From assembly GCA_004376785.1 (NCBI GenBank), contig SOIY01000015.1:1-10250 (forward strand): 10,250 nt of DNA. The letters are read 5' to 3'. This document shows positions 1 to 7,908 of the stretch, in pieces; position 1 is the first letter of the stretch, and each line of letters begins with the position of its first letter. The stretch is from Candidatus Stahliibacteriota bacterium. GTDB lineage: Bacteria > Hydrothermota > Tepidihabitantia > SM23-42. Under the pieces are notes generated by a model, which ran no database searches, had not been told where the DNA came from, and worked only from the letters and a program-made list of their open reading frames with translations. The position numbers and the translations under genes are program-made.

Positions 1-68
1 GCCGCAGGATAGGAACACCAGTTACAACAAAATGCAACGATCTTCGGTTCGAAGGTTTGGTTAACCAA
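1..68 (-). CDS. mvhD: MvhD/FrhD-family iron-sulfur protein, N-terminal fragment cut by window edge
   Basis: Only the first 22 codons are present. They read M-V-N-Q-T-F-E-P-K-I-V-A-F, then C-C-N-W-C-S-Y-P-A. The PKIVAFxCNWCSY signature is the typical start of the methyl-viologen-reducing hydrogenase delta subunit (MvhD), a small [2Fe-2S] protein that passes electrons to HdrA in methanogens and in many anaerobic bacteria. I chose a TTG start at 68 because a GGAGG site lies 6 nt upstream and the homology begins a few residues later; no closer ATG or GTG exists in this frame. The start overlaps the end of the HdrA-fusion gene by 8 nt, so the two are probably translationally coupled and their products probably interact. 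The frame stays open to the edge of the window. The family call is firm for so short a piece. Whether the full protein has extra domains or hydrogenase/HdrBC partners cannot be seen here. Confidence 0.82.
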   Translation of the reverse strand, partial: MVNQTFEPKIVAFCCNWCSYPA

Positions 69-3000
69 ACAGCGCCTCCAGTTGAGCCTCTATCTGTTCA
101 GTCATAAAGTGTTTTAGATCAATCGCACCGGTTGGACATGCCGGTACACAGGTACCACACCCTTTACACAATGCTTCATTAACCTGCGCTACGTAGATGC
201 CCTTTTCTTTTTCAACGATCTCTACTGCATGGAATTCACAAACTTCAGCACACCTACCACACCCTCGACAGTATACTTCATCAACTACAGATGTTATTGG
301 CGCCAGGGTAATCTTATCACGGCTGAGCAGTACCGAAACCTTAGACGCTACAGCTGATGCCTGAGAAATTGAATCACCAATATCTTGCGGGAATTGACAA
401 CAACCACATAAGAAAACACCTTCAACTGTGGTTTCTACCGGACCAAATTTTGAGTGGCGCTCTAAGAAAAATTTGTCTGCGCCTCGTGGCACTTTAAATA
501 ATTCAGAGAGACGGAGTGAATCTTCAGCAGGAACCATCCCTACTGAAAGTACAATAAGATCAACAGGTATGATTATGTCTGCATTGAGGTCTACAGATGG
601 AACAGTAATCTGCTTTGCTACATCCGTGCCTGTAATTTCTGGTTCACCTTCATAAGGTAAAAAGAGAACGCCCAGTTCTCTCGCTTTTCGGTACATCTGT
701 TCCGCACCTTTGGAATAAACCCTGACACCACGGTTCAAAATTGCGATATCAATACCCTTTTCTCTTAAGGATATCGCCTCTTTTATTGCTGCCTGACAAC
801 AATAACGAGAACAACCTGGATTACCTTCGTCGCCCCTTGAACCAACACACTGGATAAAGGCAACTGATTTGATATCTTTAATATCACCAGATATTATTCT
901 CTGCTCCAATTCCATATTAGTTATTACATTTGAGAATCGGTCATAACCAAATCGCTTTCCCGGGACATAAAGGCTTGATCCTGTTGCCAGAACAATTGCG
1001 CCAGCTGTAAACTCAATCTCTTTTCCTTTAACATTAAATTTTATCTGGAAATTTCCAACATAACCAGTGACATCAATAAGTTCAGCAGAGGTAATAATTT
1101 CACCACCCGTCTTTTTAAACTCTTCGATTAATTTATCAATAATTTCTTTTCCTGGTTTAAAACTGGGATAGATACTGGACAGGTTACGTACTAAACCGCC
1201 CGGGACTTCGTTCTTCTCAATGATCTTTACTTTATAACCTCGCAGCAACAGATCAATCCCGCACCTTAATCCAGTAATTCCAGCGCCAATAATAGCCACA
1301 TCCCGGTTAACTGATAACTCCTTCATAAACAGAGGTTTTAATTCTCTTACCCGTGCCACTGACATCTTTGTCAATTCCTTTGCCTTCTCAGTTGCCTTCT
1401 CAGGCTCTTTCTGGTGAACCCATGAACATTGATTTCTGATATTAGCAATATCAAAAAGGTAAGGGTTAAGTCCAATAGCAATCAATGAATCCTGGAAACT
1501 CGGTTCATGTGTCTTTGGCGTACAAGATGCAACAACAACTCTGTTGAGTTTATGTTCTAAAATCCGTTCTTGGAGCTGGCGCTGCGCTGTTTCAGAACAG
1601 GCAAACGCATAATCCTCACAAAAAACAACATCTGGCAAGGTCTTTGCATATTCTACTACAGCCTCAACATCAACAACCTTAGAAATATTTGGCCCACAAT
1701 GACAAACAAAAACACCGACCCTGAGTGGACCTGAAACATCAACCAGCTCTATTTCTGGTTTTTCGATCTCTAATTCATGACCTTTGAGAAAATATGATGC
1801 CTTGACTGCTGCACCACTGGCTTCTGAGATTGAATCAGTAATGTCCTTAGGACCTGTAGAACATCCACATACTAAAATACCCTCTTTTGTGGATTCCAGA
1901 GGTTTAATCGCTGGTTCTGCGTTCTTGAAAAAACCATCTTCATCAATCTCGACACCGAGCACCTCAGCTAAATGTCTACAACCTTTTGAAGGGATCAATG
2001 CTGAGGCAAGACACACCGCATCAAAGGTCATTTGGTTTGATTGCCCTTGTTCGTCCTCGTAATAAATAATCAAATCATCATTTTCATCCTCAATAACCTT
2101 TGATGGTTTACCCTTAATATATTTCACGCCCTTTTCTAATGATCGATTATAAAACTCTTCAAAGCCTTTTCCAAATGCTCTGATATCGATATAGAATACT
2201 ACAATTTCTACGTCAGGATAGTGCTCTTTCAAAACCAAACTATCTTTAATGGTATTCATACAACAGATCCGACTACAATAATTGATATCCCGACGCATAT
2301 TTCGCGAACCAACGCATTGTATAAATGCAAAACGGATTGGTCCTTTTAACTCTTTATTGAGAGCGAGCTCGCCGCCTGTCGGACCATCTTCGCTTAAAAT
2401 CCTTTCAAGCTCAAAAGCGGTGTAGATATTTTTGTAGCGTTTGTAACCATATTCACTCGCCTCTTTTGGATCAAGATAATCTACGCCGGTGGCTACAATT
2501 ATAGACCCAATATCGAGATCAATAACTTTATCCACCATATCATGAACAATGGCATTTGGTTCACATGCCTTCACACATTCTAAACATTCAGAGCAACCAG
2601 CACAATTGAGACATCTGCTCGCCTCTTTGATAGCTTGCTCAGATGTATATCCAAGGACAACCTCATCGAAAGTTTTTGTGGCTTTTTCCAAATCAAGTAC
2701 AGGCATCTTCTCCCTGACCTGGATTTCTACGTCATCTGGTATTTCAACATCTTCAACACGGTCCTGCTTGATTTTCCTACCTTCTTTCAGATCAACTCCT
2801 CTGATGAACCGATCGATTGATTCTGCAGCTTCTTTTCCTGTAGCAATTGCCTTAATTACTGTAGCTGGTCCAGTAACTACATCTCCACCAGCAAAAATAC
2901 CTGGGACATTGGTTTGGAGAATATCTGGGTCGACCTTAAATGTTCCCCATCGCGTTAGTTCAAACTTCTCTTCTTTGTTCAGAAATGAGACATCAACATC

Positions 3001-4452
3001 CTGACCAATAGCCATAATTACCATGTCCAGATCTATGGTAAACTCCGAACCTTCTACAGGAATAGGTCTCCTCCTTCCTGAAGCATCAGGCTCACCAAGT
3101 TTCATTTTCACACACTCCATAGCCGCAACCTTACCATCTTTGCCAAGAATCTTGGTTGGCGTGGCGAGATAATGGATTTTGATTCCTTCTTTTTCTGCTT
3201 CTACCACTTCTTCTTCATTAGCAGGCATTTCTTTTATCGACCGACGATACACAATAAAAACCTCTTCTGCACCAAGACGTAAAACAGTACGGGCTGCATC
3301 TACAGCAGAGTTTCCACCGCCAATCACTGCTACTTTATTGCCTACCTGAGTCTTCTGATCCAGAATCGTCTTTTTGAGAAATTCGACACATAATTCCACT
3401 CCCTGAAGATCCTCTCCTTTAATCCCCATAGATTTTTCTTTTGCTGCTCCTAAACCGAGGAAAATCGCTTTGAAATCCTGGTCAAAGAGATCCTTAATAC
3501 CAAAATCTTTTCCTAAGGCAACACCTGTTTTAATCTCTACGCCCCAACTTTTTATATAATCTAAATCACGCTTAAGGGATTTTTCTGGTAACCTGAATCT
3601 CGGTATTGCCCAGTAGAGAAGCCCTCCAGGATGATCAGTTGCCTCAAACACTGTAGGACAGTAGCCTCGTTTGGCAAGGAAATAAGCAGCAGATAAACCA
3701 GCAGGTCCTGCGCCAACAACAGCGACTCTTTCTTTGTTTAACTCAGGCTTTGGTCTTTCCCCTTCTGATTCTTGATCAGCAATAAAACGCTTAAGCTGAG
3801 CAATTGCCAAAGATTCATCTACATCTTTGCGTTTACACTCTGATTCACAAGGATGAGTACATACTCTACCACAAACTGATGGAAATGGGTTATCCCTCCT
3901 TTCCAGTTCTAAAGCCTCTTGAAACTTACCCTGGGAAATGAGAGCCACATATCCCTGGGCATTCACATCTGCAGGACAGGCAAAACGGCATGGTGGCAAT
4001 CCTCTTTTATCAATGAGGAATTTATTGGGAACAGCCTGAATATACTGACGATATATAGCTTCTCTCTTTGATAAATTTAATTGAAATTCGTTATCGATTT
4101 TTACAGGACAAACAGCAGGACATTCCCCGCACCCAGTACATTTGTCCCAATCTACATAAGTGGATTTACGCCTAATCTTCACTTTAAAATTAGGAACCTC
4201 ACCCTGGACTTGAACAACTTCGCTATTGGCGAATAATTCAATGTTCGGATGTCGACCGACATCCATTAATCGTGGACCGAGTATTCAAGCAGTACAGTCC
4301 ATTGAGGTGAAGATTTTGTGGACCTGGGATGTTCGACCACCAAGGCTTGGCCCGCGTTCAACAAGATAAACCTTAAAGCCAGCGTTTGCCAAATCCAAGG
4401 CAGATTGGATCCCAGCCACACCTCCACCAATGACGAGTGCTCCTTTTTGCAT
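61..4452 (-). CDS. hdrA: HdrA-NfnB/GltD-HdrA fusion flavoprotein, probable selenoprotein (1463 aa)
   Basis: Flavin/iron-sulfur electron hub, expected in the cytoplasm. The frame starts at ATG 4452 (AAGGAG 12 nt upstream) and crosses an in-frame TGA, read as Sec56. Starting at ATG 4266 would delete half a Rossmann fold. Domains: FAD fold with GGGVAG (9-14), E32, GG (38-39) and D-C53-x-x-U56-I-L-x-P; a ferredoxin-like motif (C105, C108, C111, C115). An inserted NfnB/GltD module (about 150-552) follows, with helical-domain cysteines (155, 159, 194, 198, 202, 206), FAD motif GAGPAG (247-252), NAD(P)H motif GGGNSA (378-383) and AGGD (521-524). HdrA then resumes with a Cys-rich stretch (614-630), QCVGSR and YCSRICC (725-731). 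A second HdrA begins at about 912: CHCG (917-920), FAD motif GAGITG (1056-1061), QCVGSR with CSRYCC (1214-1219), and a C-terminal 2[4Fe-4S] domain (1395-1405 and 1429-1439). Its position after OFOR genes and before mvhD suggests electron bifurcation or confurcation among ferredoxin, NAD(P)H and an MvhD-linked acceptor; this is inference. Confidence 0.88.
75..79 (-). promoter_or_regulatory. Shine-Dalgarno site for the mvhD TTG start
   Basis: GGAGG on the minus strand, inside the last codons of the HdrA-fusion gene and 6 nt before the TTG at 68. It supports the unusual TTG start and implies translational coupling of the two genes. Confidence 0.65.
4247..4264 (-). promoter_or_regulatory. Bacterial SECIS-like hairpin downstream of the TGA
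   Basis: In the mRNA, GGAUGUC (4264-4258) pairs perfectly with GACAUCC (4253-4247) around a GGUC loop (4257-4254). The stem starts 20 nt and the loop 27 nt after the UGA. As I recall the bacterial SECIS model, it needs a short stem-loop with a G in the first two loop positions, 16-37 nt from UGA to loop; this element fits. The GGUC loop also matches the core of the E. coli fdhF SECIS loop as I remember it. UUAAU and AUUGAA on either side could extend the stem with bulges. No base-pair energy was computed. Confidence 0.75.
4285..4287 (-). other. In-frame TGA, probable selenocysteine codon (Sec56 of HdrA fusion)
   Basis: The TGA splits one continuous HdrA homology. The 55 codons before it encode the FAD-binding start (GGGVAG ... 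LVERGPSLGGR ... MDCTA). The codons after it continue I-L-G-P-R-L-M-D-V-G-R-H-P-N-I. In HdrA this stretch normally reads D-C-x-x-C-I-L-x-P, so TGA falls exactly at the second Cys, the usual Cys-to-Sec exchange. HdrA is an established selenoprotein family in methanogens such as Methanocaldococcus jannaschii. TGA is used as an ordinary stop by neighbours (the genes ending at 5786, 5034 and 9215), so a wholesale code change is unlikely. Confidence 0.85.
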
Positions 4453-4483
4453 AGTTATTTTTGACTCCTTGTTTAGATTAATT

Positions 4484-5041
4484 TTATTGTGGTTCCTTTT
4501 GTTTTTTCAAAACTTCAAGACCAAAATTATAGCCACGCTCAAAGGCCTTCAAATTCAGATCTATTGCTTTCTCAGGAACTGAATCTGGAATCGCCTTTTT
4601 CATTGATTCATAAGTCACAACTTTTGTAATAGCAGTAAAGAATCCAAGTATCACGACATTAGCAACGATCTTTTTACCAAGCTGTTCAGCAAATCGTGTT
4701 GCTGGTATAGCAAAGGGCGTTATATTACCACGGGATGCTTTTGGTTTTACGAGATCTTCATCGTATAAAAGCAACCCCTTCTCAGACAACTCTGGTTCGA
4801 ATTTGTCGTAACCCGCTTGAGACATAGCAACAAGAATGCCAGCAGCAGTAAGATAAGGATATAACACTTTGCTCTCTGAAACAACTAATTGCGAGCTACA
4901 CGCACCACCTCTTGCTTCAGGGCCAAACGACTGACTCATAGTCGAAAATTTATCGTCATAGATTGAAGCAGCCCTTCCTACAATGATTCCAGACCTAATA
5001 ATTCCCTGACCTCCATAGCCTGCGAATCTAATCTCAGCCAT
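4484..5041 (-). CDS. korC: 2-oxoacid:ferredoxin oxidoreductase gamma subunit
   Basis: Encodes 185 aa of the POR/KOR gamma family, a Rossmann-like subunit associated in OFORs with coenzyme A binding. The N-terminus reads M-A-E-I-R-F-A-G-Y-G-G-Q-G (glycine loop at 8-13), followed by the family motif S-Q-S-F-G-P-E-A-R-G-G (36-46). The length is normal for a free-standing gamma subunit. A longer reading from 5191 would add 50 residues that only retrace the beta2 gene in another frame. ATG 5041 has GGAGG 5 nt upstream and places the glycine loop where the family has it. The start overlaps the beta2 stop by 8 nt. One gamma gene serves two alpha/beta pairs, which fits a single complex containing both pairs. 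A 31-nt gap separates it from the HdrA-fusion gene. Kor-type naming rests on the D-A-B-C gene order; substrate specificity cannot be told. Confidence 0.9.
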   Translation of the reverse strand: MAEIRFAGYGGQGIIRSGIIVGRAASIYDDKFSTMSQSFGPEARGGACSSQLVVSESKVLYPYLTAAGILVAMSQAGYDKFEPELSEKGLLLYDEDLVKPKASRGNITPFAIPATRFAEQLGKKIVANVVILGFFTAITKVVTYESMKKAIPDSVPEKAIDLNLKAFERGYNFGLEVLKKQKEPQ

Positions 5042-5789
5042 TTTTGCCTCCATGAGGAGTAAACTTGTCACCAAGTATCTTGCTGTGTTGAACATTGTAT
5101 GAATCAATGAATGTCGGCCTTTCTTTGTCGGTAAATTTTCCAACAATAATTTTCTCATCAGGCACAATTGCAACGTTTTTTGGATCCTCATTATTTTTTA
5201 TCGTGGAATTCTCATGATAGAATTTTAGCAGTTCTAACTCGATACTGTCAATATCTGTGTAGTAATTCGGACCTGGTGCGAGTACCTCAATGACAGACAA
5301 ACCATGTTTATGCAGCGCCTCAGCAACAGAATCTGCGAGTTCTTCAGTATGCAAAGCCGTCCATCGCGCCGTGTATATAGCACCACAGGAGTTGCCAAGA
5401 TGCGGAAAATTGAACGGTTCCTCAAATGTGGAGTAAGGTGAAAACGCTGATTGAGTAGAAGGAATAGGTTTACCCGCTATCTTTTTATATACGAAGCTGT
5501 TCACACATATAATAAGAAGTTCCATATTTCTCCTGGCACCGTGCACAAAATGATTTCCACCAAGTGTCATCAGATCGCCGGCAACTGGAACAACTTTTAG
5601 AGATGGATTCCCCAATTTTAGTCCAGTTCCAAAAGCAATGGCACGTCCTCGAGGAATTTGAAAATAATCAACACCTAATGCTTTCACAACATCGGGGTTA
5701 AAGGGAACATCTGATGGCATGCTGATCTTTTTGCGATCAATACCGGATTTTTCTATACCTTTACTAAATGCGCTGATAATTGAGTTCAT
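5034..5789 (-). CDS. korB: 2-oxoacid:ferredoxin oxidoreductase beta-like subunit, probable pseudoenzyme (beta2)
   Basis: Encodes 251 aa clearly homologous to beta1 (shared G-R-x-I-A-F-G-T-G, G-G-N-H-F-x-H-x-A-R-R-N and Y-x-A-R-W-T-x-L-H), yet the catalytic equipment is gone. The WCPSC segment is absent because the protein begins after it. GIGC is missing. SPCGMYY has become APGPNYY (171-177). No [4Fe-4S] cysteine therefore remains. The TPP motif GDGD...NN reads VAGD (69-72)...NS (97-98), losing the Mg-binding Asp and the second Asn, and MTGGQ reads KIAGK (103-107). The start is firm: ATG 5789 overlaps the alpha2 stop as ATGA, and TAA stands one codon before the ATG in the same frame. The frame is intact and the fold-shaping residues are kept, so this is a diverged, probably structural or regulatory subunit, not a decayed pseudogene. 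It should pair with an alpha subunit in the OFOR complex; which one is inference. Confidence 0.85.
   Translation of the reverse strand: MNSIISAFSKGIEKSGIDRKKISMPSDVPFNPDVVKALGVDYFQIPRGRAIAFGTGLKLGNPSLKVVPVAGDLMTLGGNHFVHGARRNMELLIICVNSFVYKKIAGKPIPSTQSAFSPYSTFEEPFNFPHLGNSCGAIYTARWTALHTEELADSVAEALHKHGLSVIEVLAPGPNYYTDIDSIELELLKFYHENSTIKNNEDPKNVAIVPDEKIIVGKFTDKERPTFIDSYNVQHSKILGDKFTPHGGKNG
5047..5051 (-). promoter_or_regulatory. Shine-Dalgarno site deciding the gamma-subunit start
   Basis: GGAGG followed by a 5-nt spacer (CAAAA) and ATG at 5041, inside the last codons of beta2. It supports the 185-residue gamma subunit over longer readings. Confidence 0.7.
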
Positions 5790-7027
5790 TCCTTAAGTTT
5801 TAACCCTCTTTCAAAGACAATCTTTTCTAATCTTGTCTTGAATTCAACAACTCCTTCAATCTTCTTATCCTCTTTAGCTGCACTCTCTATCGCATCAGAT
5901 ATATCAAGTGGATTATGAACACCTGCACCACCATGAGGAATAAGCACGACATTTGCTTGACCATGACAACATCTGGCAACATCAAAAACGATCTGTCCAT
6001 AATTTATTTCAGGGACAACAAAAGCCTTTACTTTTTTGGCAAGGTCAATTATCTTTTCATCAGGGAAAGGCCATACTGTAACAAGTCTGAGAGCACCTAC
6101 TTTTATGCCCTTTTGTCTTGCTATTTCCACACCTTTCACTGCAACTCTTGATGAAATACCATAAGAGACCACTACAACATCAGCATCATCTGTGCTCTCT
6201 TCCTTCAGTTCAATTATTTTATCTTTATTGAGTCTTATTTTATCAACAAGGCGCCTAACATATTTTGCTTTGAATTCTTCATTCTTTACTGGATAACCTC
6301 TTTCATCGTGAACACGCCCAGTGATGTACAGCCCAAGACCATCACCTGCTTTTGCTATTTTAGGCACAAGGTCAGGATCTGGGCTGAAAGGCAAATATTC
6401 TTCAGGTGGACCTTTGTAAAATCTTCTTGGTTCTATTTCTATCTTATCAGCTTCAGGTATCACAACCTTTTCTGTCATATGACCGACACACTCATCCGAC
6501 ATTATCATAACAGGACATCGATATTTCTCTGCTAGATTGAACGCCTTGATAGTATAATCAAACATCTCCTGGGGAGAATCCGGTGAAATGGCAATGAGTT
6601 CATAATCTCCATGTGAACCCCAGCGGGATTGCATCATGTCTGCTTGACCAGTTTTGGTCGGGACTCCTGTTGAGGGACCACCACGTTGAATATTGAGTAA
6701 CACAAAAGGTGTCTCCAACATCGCACCAAATCCAATACTCTCCATCATTAAAGAATAACCAGGACCAGAAGTGATTGTCATTGATTTGACTCCAGACCAT
6801 ACTGCGCCAAGTACGGCAGATATAGAACCGAATTCATCTTCCATTTGAATAAATACAGTTCCTACCTGGGGGCCCTTTCGGCACATCGCTTCGAAAGCTT
6901 CGGTTGACGGAGTAATAGGATAGCCAGCAACTAATTTGCACCCTGCAGCCAAAGCACCATAGCCAGCAGCAACATCTCCGTCTATATAATAGATACCAGT
7001 TAGTACATCTGTTGGATTAGCCTTCAT
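5786..7027 (-). CDS. korA: 2-oxoacid:ferredoxin oxidoreductase alpha subunit, canonical motifs (alpha2)
   Basis: Encodes 413 aa of the OFOR alpha family (domains I and II of pyruvate:ferredoxin oxidoreductase). The substrate-side motifs are complete: Y-P-I-T-P-S (36-41), whose Thr contacts the 2-oxoacid in characterised enzymes; Q-M-E-D-E (61-65); T-S-G-P-G-Y-S (86-92); and R-G-G-P-S-T-G-V-P-T (115-124). Domain II lies around 290-350 (V-W-P-F-P). ATG 7027 has AAAGGAGG 8 nt upstream and overlaps the beta1 stop by 11 nt; its own stop overlaps the beta2 start as ATGA. It is a tandem paralogue of alpha1: positions 1-165 align without gaps and share long blocks such as G-S-H-G-D-Y-E and S-P-Q-E-M-F-D-Y-T-I-K-A-F-N-L. 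It is the only alpha in the operon with an intact substrate motif, so it is the likely catalytic partner of beta1. Substrate is unassigned; 2-oxoglutarate or branched-chain 2-oxoacids are possible. Confidence 0.93.
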   Translation of the reverse strand: MKANPTDVLTGIYYIDGDVAAGYGALAAGCKLVAGYPITPSTEAFEAMCRKGPQVGTVFIQMEDEFGSISAVLGAVWSGVKSMTITSGPGYSLMMESIGFGAMLETPFVLLNIQRGGPSTGVPTKTGQADMMQSRWGSHGDYELIAISPDSPQEMFDYTIKAFNLAEKYRCPVMIMSDECVGHMTEKVVIPEADKIEIEPRRFYKGPPEEYLPFSPDPDLVPKIAKAGDGLGLYITGRVHDERGYPVKNEEFKAKYVRRLVDKIRLNKDKIIELKEESTDDADVVVVSYGISSRVAVKGVEIARQKGIKVGALRLVTVWPFPDEKIIDLAKKVKAFVVPEINYGQIVFDVARCCHGQANVVLIPHGGAGVHNPLDISDAIESAAKEDKKIEGVVEFKTRLEKIVFERGLKLKE

Positions 7028-7907
7028 CCCGTGAACCTCCTTTTACGTCTGAAAGCCACTGATTGTATCTTTCCATGTAAGAAGGTCTTTCTCTATCCAC
7101 AAATTTACCGCATATTATTTTTGTCTGGAATCCAATATCAAGGTTCTTGGTATCTTCGCCATGTCTTATCTCAACATTATCGTGATAAAATTTCATCATA
7201 TCAAGCCCATCCCCAAGCTTGTTAATTCTTGAATAATACATGCCACATGGAGAAATGACTTCCACCACAGAAAAACCTTTTTTCTGCAATGCCTCTGCTA
7301 AAGAATTTATCAACCTCCGAATGTGTAGTGTTGTCCATCGCGCTACATATACCGCACCAGACGAGTCTGCAATGTATGGAATATTAAATGGAGGTTCAAC
7401 ACACCCATAAGGAGAAGTTGTAGCATAAGCAGCGAGTGGTGTTGTCGGCGCCACTTGCCCTCCGGTCATTGCATAGATAAAGTTATTAACACATACTACA
7501 AGCATATCAATATTTCTCCGTGCAGCGTGTATAAAATGATTTCCGCCGATTGCAATAAGATCTCCATCACCAGAAAAAACAACTACCTTTATTTTTGGAT
7601 TCGCAACTCTAATTCCGGTTCCAAAAGCAATGGGACGGCCATGAGTTGTGTGAAATGAATCAAGCTTTACATAACCTGCAACCCTACCAGTACAGCCAAT
7701 GCCTGAGACTATACTTATCTTGTTAGGATCAATATTTGCTTTTTCGAGCGCAGAGGCAAAGGCGGTGACAGCTAGGCCGATTCCACAGCTAGGACACCAA
7801 ATATGAGGCATCCTATCCATGCGTAGCAAATTCTCCATCGGGTGAATTTCGCCCTTCTTTGATGGGACGGATTGAATTTCTTGCGTCTTAGTTTCCTTCG
7901 CTTTCAT
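7017..7907 (-). CDS. korB: 2-oxoacid:ferredoxin oxidoreductase beta subunit, catalytic (beta1)
   Basis: Encodes 296 aa, the TPP- and [4Fe-4S]-binding subunit of a 2-oxoacid:ferredoxin oxidoreductase. The cluster ligands of the family are present: W-C-P-S-C-G (C38, C41), G-I-G-C (C72) and S-P-C-G-M-Y-Y (C221). The TPP-Mg motif is intact: G-D-G-D (113-116), N-N (141-142) and M-T-G-G-Q (147-151), with T-T-H-G-R (87-91) before it. I place the start at ATG 7907, with AAGGGAG 6 nt upstream. A TTG at 7931 would add 8 residues and put that Shine-Dalgarno site inside the coding sequence. The stop of alpha1 ends 1 nt before this ATG, and the gene's 3' end overlaps alpha2 by 11 nt. The roughly 35 residues before the first cysteine are a fairly long N-terminal extension. 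It is the only intact beta in the operon. Confidence 0.93.
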   Translation of the reverse strand: MKAKETKTQEIQSVPSKKGEIHPMENLLRMDRMPHIWCPSCGIGLAVTAFASALEKANIDPNKISIVSGIGCTGRVAGYVKLDSFHTTHGRPIAFGTGIRVANPKIKVVVFSGDGDLIAIGGNHFIHAARRNIDMLVVCVNNFIYAMTGGQVAPTTPLAAYATTSPYGCVEPPFNIPYIADSSGAVYVARWTTLHIRRLINSLAEALQKKGFSVVEVISPCGMYYSRINKLGDGLDMMKFYHDNVEIRHGEDTKNLDIGFQTKIICGKFVDRERPSYMERYNQWLSDVKGGSRDEG

Positions 7908-7908
7908 A

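Noticed and set aside
2549..3004. Plus-strand open frames, including 2549-3004, 1784-2062, 8017-8478 and 8807-9076
   Set aside because: They lie opposite well-supported conserved genes, show no family motifs, and are shadows of minus-strand codon use.
4285..4287. TGA as a real stop, making the HdrA gene a pseudogene or two genes
   Set aside because: Homology is continuous in one frame on both sides of the TGA, the TGA replaces a conserved Cys, a SECIS-like hairpin follows, and the remaining 1407 codons are intact.
4285..4287. Genome-wide TGA reassignment (Gly or Trp)
   Set aside because: TGA ends several neighbouring genes (ferredoxin, alpha2, beta2) at natural family lengths, and the site expects Cys, not Gly or Trp.
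5042..5191. Longer gamma subunit beginning at 5191
   Set aside because: The extra 50 residues only retrace beta2 in another frame, while ATG 5041 has a well-placed GGAGG and fits the family start.
5780..5900. Frameshift hiding the missing WCPxC start of beta2
   Set aside because: The upstream DNA is fully used by the alpha2 C-terminus, a TAA stands one codon before the beta2 ATG, and I found no C-P-x-C coding in the other frames of this stretch.
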